Under the pieces are notes generated by a model. It did not search any database, was not told the origin of the DNA, and saw only the letters and a program-made list of their open reading frames with translations. The position numbers and the translations under genes were made by a program. A stretch of DNA of 64,000 nucleotides from Coptis chinensis (Eukaryota > Streptophyta > Magnoliopsida > Ranunculales > Ranunculaceae), in assembly GCA_015680905.1 (NCBI GenBank), contig CM027381.1:85647501-85711500 (forward strand), given 5' to 3'. This document shows, in pieces, positions 11,290 to 19,948 of this stretch. Position 1 is the first letter of the stretch, and each line of letters starts with the position of its first letter.

Positions 11290-11860
11290 ATGCTTTCCTT
11301 ATGGCTTGATTAGTGTGACGAGCTTAAGTTGTCGCAATGTGTCCTTCCCTCTCCCTTTGCTTATCTAGCTTTATGTTGACGGTTGCCCCATCTGCTTTTA
11401 TGCAACAGGTGTCAAACTACCCTTCCTCCAAGATTGAAGTTTCGCTCCAGAAAATGCTCTTTAGGAAAAGCCATTGGAACCGAGTATAATTGCCCCTATA
11501 TATAAGGACTGAGAGCCTTTTGGAACTTCTTCCCCTCCCCTAGCCTAGAGGAAAGGCTTTCTTCGTTTGCTTGATCTGCTACGGATGCCCATGAAAGAGA
11601 TTCATTCCCCGGTGGATTGATTTGGCTATTGCTTTTCAGCCTCTTTGGGCTTTGGAACATTCATTTACTACATTCTCCTCCCACTGGCCATCTTGACAAT
11701 AGCTGGCTTATGGCACCAGGCTAGCTCATGAAGAAGTCGAATCGGAGTTGTCCAGAATCAGATCTCCTTAGAGCACTATTCACCAACCTTCTTTTGCCCG
11801 GGTATGGTGACAGTTGCTGCTTGCCTTGCAAAGCTTTGAATTGTTGTTTGGGAATATGTA
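11290..11860. other. Possible mitochondrial-derived insert (numt)
   Basis: Base composition changes sharply to the balanced, CTTTC/GAAAG-rich style of plant mitochondrial spacers, for example GGAAAGGCTTTCTTCG near 11550 and ATTCATTCCCCGGTGG near 11601. No mitochondrial gene was identified, so the call rests on compositional resemblance to the well-supported insert at 32.8-40.9 kb. A frame at 11728-12000 runs out of it into flanking DNA and is probably meaningless. Confidence 0.4.
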
Positions 11861-13231
11861 ATACCCGAAATAGGCCCAATTGTAGGTTATGTAAATTCAT
11901 GCAGTCGATAAGGTTAGTAAATTTCTGTCATTTTAAATATATACCGAGTTTTCTTTTACAGTTTGAGAATTTTTTATTCCTTTTTTTCTTTCTACTTTAA
12001 TTTGGTTCTCCATTTGTGTATCTGAGTACATGTGGGTTTGTTTTGTTGTTAGTAATTTATTTTGATGTAGGCAAAATGAGACACCTACTGCGTTGTTTTG
12101 AGCGAAAACAAATTGGGATATTATTAGTATATCACTGGGTATTCATTTTTACTTTGTAAATTCAACATGCGTGTGTTTGGTAAGCTGCGATGAAGTAAAA
12201 TGTACTATACAAGTTGGTAATAGCTTTCTTCATTGATTGGTCAGTGGTAATGCGTATCTCTTTCCCTAATTTTTAATATTAAAAGTAAGCAAAATGATTT
12301 GCTTGCATTCTAGGACTTGAACTCAGTAGAACTTGGTTGTATTATATTATTGGCTATATACAGTTCACAGAGAAACAAAGTTAACTTTATGGGCATAAAT
12401 TAGTTGTTTTGATCATAGTAGATTTGGATATGTTTTTTTATTGTGTAATGCATATATCTTTTGAGTTGAGTGTATTGGTTTTTACGAAATTGCCTTCTGT
12501 CTGTTCTTTGTTTGGTAACTCATATAATGGTAGGGGATTTCATCAAGAGGCTAATGACCAAATGATGTTGTATCAGTGTTTAGTGTGGGAATATAGATAT
12601 CTATCTGTTTGCTTGAGTTTGGTCTTTTTTTTTAGAGATGTTCTTTAAGGACTAGATATTGTTTAATGAAGTGTGAAAGAAAACAACAATTTGGTCTGGA
12701 CATGCGAGTGCTTTAAAAATAAGTGAGCACTTTGCACTCTATACTGGTTTGGAGGCATCTTAGTGCAAACATACAATTCCCCAGCCAAGAACTCCACTTC
12801 CATAACAACCCACATATAGCAATATTGAGTGTGCTCACACTCAGGAGACTCTATATAGCAGCAACCTCAAAATTATCTGCAATAGAGCCTTCAGCAGCTT
12901 CGATAACCAAAATGGGTACAATTGGAATCAGTCGTTTGAGAGCACAACCATTTCAACACTAAAAAAATAAGAAAATTCGGCAAAAAAACACACACTGCCT
13001 AAGGCCACTGCCACGTGGTTGCAAACAGATCACGCTTCTAAACTGCAGAGTACAACAAACTGAATGACCTGTTATTTAATGCTTCCATTATGCTATGAAC
13101 AAAATGAGGGTTTAACGCCAAAAAAAAAGTGTAACTTCAAAGCACATTAATACCCATAACTAAAACTCATTAGTAATTAAGTCAATTATAACTTATTTAA
13201 CACTGGGTTTCACTTTTAGGTTCCACGTTAA
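11861..13231. other. Unassigned AT-rich region
   Basis: Short frames at 12409-12648 and 12723-12962 have no recognised motifs. No element ends seen. Confidence 0.4.
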
Positions 13232-13494
13232 TCTCTAATTCTATATAAGTCATTTTCAACCAGATAAACAACAAAATTTGTTAAAAAGCTTCTCTTTTCC
13301 TTCCCCTCTTCATTGTGGTATGTTTGTATGTATTTTAAATTCTTTCTTTCTAAATAGTTTTATTTTTTAATTTTATTTTTTTCCCTCTATTATTAACCCG
13401 ATTAATCATAATAACCTATCATTACTGCAATTGCTACTAATCTATACTCTGTCCGATGGAATTATTCCTACCTCATTCCTCTCAAATATGTTGA

Positions 13495-13764
13495 TTGAAT
13501 CAATATTTTTCTTTTTCAGGAATGGATAATCTGCCAATCATAGCTCAAAATACAAGCAAGTCACCATCAACATCCTCTGAAGACAACTTCACTATTTATA
13601 AGGCCCATAGCACCTTAATTATTACAAATCTAAAAGCAGTGAATTATATTTTCGACAACATGTACAAGTCGCACATGAAAATAAAGGTCTCGATTGGGGA
13701 GAAGCCAATCACAAAAAATGATGATATAGAACAAGACTCAAATTCCATGGACGACATAGATTAA
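13495..13764 (+). CDS. Small frame inside the Helitron, function unknown
   Basis: An 89-codon frame, of which 13523-13764 (MDNLPIIAQNTSKSPSTSSE onward) follows a TTTTTCAG/GA acceptor-like site, suggesting it is a last exon. The C-terminus is acidic (EQDSNSMDDID). Helitrons often carry RPA-like genes or captured exons and this could be the tail of either; no domain is recognisable. The start codon is not determined because the exon probably begins at the acceptor. Confidence 0.35.
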   Translation: MNQYFSFSGMDNLPIIAQNTSKSPSTSSEDNFTIYKAHSTLIITNLKAVNYIFDNMYKSHMKIKVSIGEKPITKNDDIEQDSNSMDDID

Positions 13765-14122
13765 TTTGTAATACATCACGAGTTAAACTCGATCATCACT
13801 TTCCACTATCTTACCTTTAACAAACAAATTGAAACTGTCGAATTTTCTTACTACTATTATTTTCCCTGATAGTCAAATTTATGCATTATTTATCTACTTC
13901 TAAATGCTTTCAATGCCTTGGTGAAATATTTAGTAAATAAAGTTACCCCAAACTGCATCCCCAATTAAGTGTTTTTTTGGGTTGATTACACTTTCCATGT
14001 TGCCTACATTTCAAAAAAAGCAATCAAACTACAAATAATGTGTGTGTTAGTTTATATTACATAGAATCGACTCTGTGCATCTACTAAATATCGAGCATAT
14101 TCAAACCAGGCAATACATTGTT

Positions 14123-14127
<5 letters not shown>

Positions 14128-14190
<63 letters not shown>
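14128..14190. repeat. (TA)n microsatellite
   Basis: About 31 uninterrupted TA units, inside the Helitron's 3' half. Confidence 0.95.
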
Positions 14191-14194
<4 letters not shown>

Positions 14195-14362
14195 CAAAAT
14201 CAAGCCTATAACTAATCACGATACATATACTAAGCATACTAAAAAAGACATTTACAACTATATAATAAGGTAACAAAAACTACAATAAGTATTTTGGAGA
14301 TGTTAATACACCTAATAATAATACTTTATACACTCCGTGCCGAAGGCACAGGCACTCACTAA

Positions 14363-15119
14363 TTCAATAACAAAGAAAGGGGTAAGGGATTAGAAATGAT
14401 AGCCTTCAGACTCCTTGTAGCTATTCGCAGGTGTTGAGTTATTATTCCTTTTGTGCTAATTGAATAGTAATGTGTTGATACAATATCGAATTCCACCCGT
14501 ACAACCGAACTGTGTGCCTATATAGCCACAACTATGTATTCCTTTGCCTTGTACGATGGTTGATTCGAATAGGAATTCAACTCCTACTTGATCAAATAAA
14601 TTAGCCACGAAGAACAAATCCATGACATACTCAAAATGCAATATCAAAGATTCTCTTCTATGTTGAGTACCTACCTAAAAGTTTGTGTGCAATTTCTAAA
14701 TTACAATAGAATTAATGTCTTGAATGGTTGTAAGCTACGCCAACTTCAAAAGATTATTACAGTATAAACGGGAAAAAAGGGGCTCCTACATCTTAGGCAA
14801 CATACCCCCCAAATACAGTGATGCCCATCAAAACAAATAATAATATTGTTATAAATGTGAAAACTATACCCTGTTAAGGGAAATTATTCAAGATCAAAAG
14901 CTATATATATAAATCAACTCATACCGAAAACTACGAAAATTTAAGACTAAGTTTCACTTAAGTCACAAAAAAGTCATCAATAACCTATTAAATGTAAAAA
15001 AATTTAAGTCTGTAGATTTAAAAAGATGCTTGAAAGTACCTGAAACCATTTTAATAATATAACAGACGCATAACACCACTACCATAACACGGCTACAATC
15101 ACCATTAAAAACCATATAA
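14363..15119. other. Unassigned; may include the outer part of a Gypsy LTR
   Basis: No coding content. The Gypsy LTR that ends at about 15562 must start somewhere upstream, but no partner LTR is present to fix its left edge. Confidence 0.35.
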
Positions 15120-15898
15120 ATCATTAGCACCTGTAACTACCTTCCGTTCTACACTACATAGCACTTGTCCACATGGCAGGATGTCTTACTTTAGCTCGTC
15201 CCACAACATCAGATCGTACCAACGATCCAGCACCCAAGTCGTCACCAGCAACAGTTACAACTATTCATGGAAAGATATCAACTAGCACAATCTTAGAGCT
15301 CAATCAACGCCACAATCAAGGAAACATTAACTTTGTAACAGCACATTAATGACGAATCATCAAGATAGCACACAAGGTGGATCTGCAATCCATAACGGTT
15401 CAAACACACATCTACAAATAGAGAGAGATGAACTACGTAAGACTTGATTCAAGTTTACCCCGATAAACTTGATACGTAGGCAACTCTTATCCCAAGAAGA
15501 GTGCAACCATTTCCTATCCAACAAATCATCAGGTCATAGTCCCAAAATAACCAACATCTACATTGGCGCCGTCTGCCGGTTCGTTTCTTTAAGAAAAGAA
15601 CAACCACTCTTTTCTCAAGCCCACGAAGCTGGTCAGAAAAACCACAATGGAGCCCAACCTACAAGCATTGGCAGACCAGATGAAGATACTTCAAGAAGCC
15701 TTCATCACTTTGCAACAAGAAAACCAGACAATGCGAGAGCAGGCCAACTCCAACGCTAACAATGACACCACAGAAGCTGGGGAGCACAACACTGTTGCAA
15801 CCCTAACCAACACCACCAATCAGCGTTTAGAAGACTTCTCGCAAAAACTAGAGAAGTCAAGCGAAAGAGCCAACGCGATCCAGATCGCTCAGAAGATG

Positions 15899-15899
<1 letters not shown>
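15120..15899 (+). mobile_element. Ty3/Gypsy fossil, 5' part (LTR end, PBS, gag start)
   Basis: The LTR (left edge approximate) ends near 15562 and is followed by the primer site TGGCGCCGTCTGCCGG (15564-15579). The leader leads to a gag-type frame from 15647 (MEPNLQALADQMKILQEAF). This closely resembles the gag start of the Gypsy element at 49.0-52.3 kb (MEAQLQALVDQVKFLQESF), and the two LTRs share ACTACGT-GACTTGATTC and GATACGTAGGCAACTC. Similarity stops at about 15899, where a TA repeat and the MULE begin. An incomplete fossil of the same lineage as the one at 49 kb. Confidence 0.75.
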
Positions 15900-15931
<32 letters not shown>

Positions 15932-15934
<3 letters not shown>

Positions 15935-16204
15935 GAGGGATAGAGCCACAGGGACTGTAGCCACATTATATGCACAGTGAATCCCGACCTTTTATTTGGT
16001 GCAATCCAACGGATGTGACAAAAACTTGGCCGAAGCAATCGCGAGTTCTAAATGACGAAATATGGGAGGGTATTTTCGAAAGCAAAATTTGATCGAAGCG
16101 AAAAATATAATTTGCTCTCTAATTTCACCGATCTCTCTCCAAAATCTATAAAAGATAAAGCGAAAACAAAATTTTTGTGTGCAATCCATAAAGGAGATTC
16201 ATTT
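15932..16204 (+). repeat. MULE left terminal inverted repeat
   Basis: Reads CCACAGGGACTGTAGCCAC, GCACAGTGAATC, TGCAATCCAACGGATGTGAC and GGTATTTTCG-like blocks in order. The same blocks occur inverted at 23318-23578. Confidence 0.85.
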
Positions 16205-16328
16205 GAAGAAGAAATTAGGACAGTTTATACTTGGTGATCTTGATTTAGAACAACTTGATGTTCAACTTGGCTATGGTACTCTTCAACTTACCGACCTTGC
16301 TCTTAATGTTGATTATATCAACCAAAAT
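16203..16328 (+). pseudogene. ATG2: Captured ATG2 exon inside the MULE
   Basis: The 42-codon open stretch contains [20 protein letters not shown] and [17 protein letters not shown], the N-terminal chorein segment of autophagy protein 2, the lipid-transfer protein that works with ATG9/ATG18 at the growing phagophore. It begins right at the inner edge of the left TIR and ends at AAT followed by GTATGA, a canonical donor, so an exon plus some intron was probably copied from the host. No other ATG2 exon is visible here. Capture abutting a TIR is how Pack-MULEs carry host fragments. The frame is open, but it is only a small fraction of a protein of roughly 1,800 residues, so it cannot work as ATG2. 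Whether it is transcribed is unknown. Confidence 0.8.
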
Positions 16329-17638
16329 GTATGATATATATATTTTTTAATTGTGAATTTGGGTCATGGTTTTGTTTTTATGTATGTGTGTGTGAGAATT
16401 GTTGGAAATTTTGAATTTTTTAAGGAGAGTTTTTGTTTGTGGGCGTTATTGATGAAAGAACGAGTTTGTGAGTTAAAACTTGTTTTTACAACTAGGTGTT
16501 TTGAACTATCCGTGAGATTTTATGAGAGGAGAGAGACATCATGAGAAAGAGAGGAGAGGAGGTTCACAAATAATCATAATTGATTGATAAATTATTTTTC
16601 AATAAGAATATGTCTAACTGCATGTTTAACTATGTAGCTTCTTTCTTAGGAGACGTGACATTAGTGTAGAGTGTGTGAGACTTTGGTTATCTTTTGTTTT
16701 CACAGTGACACAGAAATTCTGCAAACCTAAAGATAAAACCCACTCTCCACCACACACACTTGACAAGTAGGAGATTGAATTATGGAAAATGAAAGGATAG
16801 ATACCTGTTTCTTTGGATATCACCTTGTACAAGAGATTGAAGTGCGGACAAAGACAGTCTAAAAGTAGTTGGATAAGGCATGCCATAGGAAAAATAAGAA
16901 TTGCCTGAGTTGCAAGATTCCACGAGCGAATTAAGAGTAGTAGTGTACTTCTAGTTTCCAACAAGAAGTGAAATACACAACTAGGGGAGAATGATCAACT
17001 TATACTTAAGAGTGAAAAGGCAATGTAGGGGACTTCCATTTTCTCTTTTTCTTTTGTGATTCGAAAAATAATGCTTAAAGAGAGTGATGTTAGTTGTTTT
17101 GTCTTATGAGAATAGTTCAAATTTCAATTTTTTTTCAGCTTCATCATCCCTGTTTATGAGCTCAATGATTTTATAAGTTATGAAGACTCAACTTAAAATT
17201 TCAGATTATTTCATTTGGGTTTTCGTGTAGATACTGTTAGTTTTAGGATTTTAATTCAAATTCAAGTTCTTTCTATGTTATGTTATCTATGGGATTTTAA
17301 TATTTTCGTTTGTTCAAGGCATTACACTGTTAGTTTGAGTCATGCATTACTATAAATCTTTTCTTGGGTATCAAAGTAACGTAGTTTCTAGTTATGAAAA
17401 TTTCAGTAATTTTAGTACATTGTAGAATGCAGGTTATGATGGTTGTAATTGCTGCAAAATTGTGATTGAAACTTGGAAAGGAAAGTCAGTCCTTCTCAAT
17501 TATTAGCTCTCAATTATTTTTTAGATTTAGGTAACAGTTCATGTTTTACTGTAGATGGATATAACTATTTTTTAGCTCTAAATGAACTGTTTTTTTATCT
17601 AATTGGATGTTTGGTTTGTTGAACTTGTGTTACTATAG
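16329..17638. other. MULE interior, intron-like
   Basis: Begins as the intron following the ATG2 exon (TTTTTAATTGTGAATTTGGG) and may be captured ATG2 intron. The last part, T-rich and ending ACTATAG directly before the GRF-gene ATG, looks like the leader intron of that gene. The minus-strand frame at 16626-16964 has no recognised motif. Confidence 0.4.
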
Positions 17639-18157
17639 ATGGAAATAACTGTGTGCAATAGGTGTGGTAATAACACTCATTCATCAGATAAATGTGGTTG
17701 GTTGTCCACACCTTGTTGCTTTCAAAACTGTCGCAGAAGTAGGACCCTGAAACAGTCGGGCCAAACTCAATCTCTTGGGAAATTTTTTTTGACCTGCCGC
17801 GTTTGCAGAGACTTCCAATGGTTGGAAGACGCTAGAGCATCGTCAGTAATACCTCTGGAGTATCTAAGATGCATACAAATGAATTGCGCAGGGTTTAGAA
17901 AGGTCAACACAACAATGAAGAATAATGAAAATGAAGGTAATTTTTTTTTGAATTGCACCGAGTGTGGGAAGGATTTCCAATGGTTGGAAGAGTTGTTAGC
18001 TATGTTAAGGAACAACATTGAGTTGACAGCGAGTGCAAGCTCTTCCCCAATCGCCTCTTCCTCATCTTCCAAAAGAGATAAAAAAGTGAAAATTATAGTT
18101 GAAATTGACGATGATGGTTTGTGGAAAGAGTTTGAGTTTCGTTGTAAAATTAGATGA
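17639..18157 (+). CDS. CCHC plus double GRF zinc-finger protein of the MULE
   Basis: The 172-residue frame opens with an ATG right after an acceptor-like ACTATAG. Residues 6-19 form a zinc knuckle (C-x2-C-x4-H-x4-C). Two GRF-type zinc fingers follow: about 26-63 (CCFQNCRR to KFFLTCRVCRDFQWLE) and about 77-118 (RCIQMNCAGF to NFFLNCTECGKDFQWLE). A serine-rich linker and a charged tail (KRDKKVKIIVEIDDDGLWKE) end the protein. GRF fingers bind single-stranded or structured nucleic acids in other proteins. A nuclear or transposition-linked role here is inference. The frame is uninterrupted while the transposase gene of the same element is broken. It could be element-encoded or a captured host gene; small proteins of this design are common in plant genomes. 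Confidence 0.7.
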   Translation: MEITVCNRCGNNTHSSDKCGWLSTPCCFQNCRRSRTLKQSGQTQSLGKFFLTCRVCRDFQWLEDARASSVIPLEYLRCIQMNCAGFRKVNTTMKNNENEGNFFLNCTECGKDFQWLEELLAMLRNNIELTASASSSPIASSSSSKRDKKVKIIVEIDDDGLWKEFEFRCKIR

Positions 18158-18179
18158 GTGGTAGTAATGAAGGGGGTGA

Positions 18180-19948
18180 TTTCCAGTTTTATTGTAATGG
18201 AAAGTTCTTTGTATCTTTGTATTTCGTTGCGTTTTTAGTGAACTTGCATGCAATAGAGACTTGCGTTATGTTATGTTAACTTGTGCTTTTTTCAGTCGGT
18301 GTTCTCATTGTCTTTTTTCTATACTAGCGGGTTTTTTTTGTATGTTTTTGTGAAATACCAATGCTCTGACATGTTTAAGAATGAGTCATGTCTTAAACTC
18401 ATTGGCAATGTTCTATTGCTTGGAAGGTAAAATTGTTGATGACTGTAGAAGTTTTTCTTTTCAGATGCAGCTGTTAAGTTTGCTCTAAAAAGAATATCAC
18501 AAGATTATTATAAGTGCTCTGACAGGTTTTGAGCTGCAAAATATATACAAGCTCTGACAAGTTATAATTTCCACCGTACCCAACCTTTCCACAATAGACG
18601 TTCTTAGTTCAGCTCGAATAGCATATGTGAAAAGTAAATGTTGTTGTTCCATAAAAGAAGTATTTCTCACTTTAATTGGTGAGTTCATTAAGATAGAACA
18701 TAGAAGGAAAAGGTTTATTAGAGATTTGGAGAGGTATGTCAATTGACCCTTATTCTCATGTTATTGTCATTGAATCCATTATATATAAAAGCATAACCTC
18801 GAGAAAGCAAACAAAAAACAAACACTTGCACATCTATAAGTCTCTAATCTGAACTTCGGCCCAAATGCTTTGAAAGAATTGTCACTGCTGCCAGCAAGCA
18901 ACACAACTAATACTGACTTAACAATGGTTATAATTTAGAACAACATTCAAAAAAGATGAAATTTGGCACATCTAATATAGCAAAACTTGCAAGCAAAATT
19001 TGTTATGACTAAATTGAGAGACAAAGAACAAACTTCATTCAACATTTCAACCTACTGTAATTAGCAATATTAACATACAAATAATTTATTTTCAAGCTAT
19101 TTCTAGCAATCTTAAGAGCCTTTAGCATTCTATAAAACGCCTAATGATCTCAAACAGGGATCCATAATTCCTACTATTGCATAGCTCCCTTAATTCAGAG
19201 TCCTTGCTTACTGCTATTATAAAACTTATACAAATGCACTGATTAAACAGTTTGGCACTAGAATTAGCAATGGATACATTTTCATGTCTACCATCTCATT
19301 ATCTTTTTCAACAACTATAGACCACTCAATTTCCCCCAGATGAAACAAGTTCGTTATAACCATATATCTGCAACAGCTCAAATCGGTCTACACTAGGCTA
19401 TGTGCTTCTGACAACCAATGATCTTCCTCACCAAGTTTCCCGCCATAGAGTGAGAACTTGCATGGAGAGTGAACCATGACTACTTCAATGTCATTTTCCC
19501 CTTAACAACTCAACCAAATCAAGGAAGGAGTAATAGGCAAGTAACTGTAAATTCTCTGCACACTACATGTCATTTTCCCCAAGTTAGCAAGCTTAACTTC
19601 TCCCTTGTAAGCTTCAACCTGTTCCACATAAACCAATAACAAACCAATAACAAACTTGTTCCACAACAGTCAGCTTCAAAATACAAGCTATGACAGGTTA
19701 AAACTAATGATCTATAGTCACAAACCTATCACACTATAACAATCACAAGCTCAAACACAAAATTGTTTTGAGCTACAAAATATATACAAGCTTTGACAAG
19801 TTAAAACCAATGCTCTAACAGTCACAAACTTCCCCATAACACTATAATAGTCACAAGCTCAAACACAAGATTTCATTGCCATAAAAAACAAGTGAACTAC
19901 AAACACAAGCTCCAACACTCAACACTCTAATACAAGAACATACAAGCT
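18180..19948. other. MULE interior, non-coding as far as seen
   Basis: AT-rich sequence between the two convergent genes of the element, with reiterated phrases such as CAAGCTCTGACAAGTT. A (GA)-type or CT-type acidic coding tail of the FAR1 gene begins just beyond it at 19949. Confidence 0.45.
19683..19885. repeat. Tandem repeat, two copies of about 102 bp
   Basis: TACAAGCTATGACAGGTTAA at 19683 recurs as TACAAGCTTTGACAAGTTAA at 19785, each followed by AGTCACAAAC, ACACTATAA and CACAAGCTCAAACACAA. A third short match lies near 18530-18562. Confidence 0.7.

Larger units (their letters stand above)
13232..14362 (+). mobile_element. Short non-autonomous Helitron
   Basis: The left end TCTCTAATTCTATATAAG follows an A. 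The right end has a hairpin (CCGTGCCGAAGGCACAGG) and closes with CACTAA followed by T. TC at the 5' end, hairpin plus CTRR at the 3' end and insertion between A and T are Helitron hallmarks, and TCTCTA starts are frequent in plant families. The element is 1131 bp, carries a (TA)n tract and one short frame, and has no Rep/helicase gene. Confidence 0.7.

Noticed and set aside
15469-15759. Frame overlapping the start of the Gypsy gag
   Set aside because: Alternative frame over the primer site and gag start; the gag frame from 15647 has a homologue at 51007.
16626-16964. 112-codon minus frame in the MULE
   Set aside because: No recognised domain and no sensible splice context; probably chance in captured intron or spacer.
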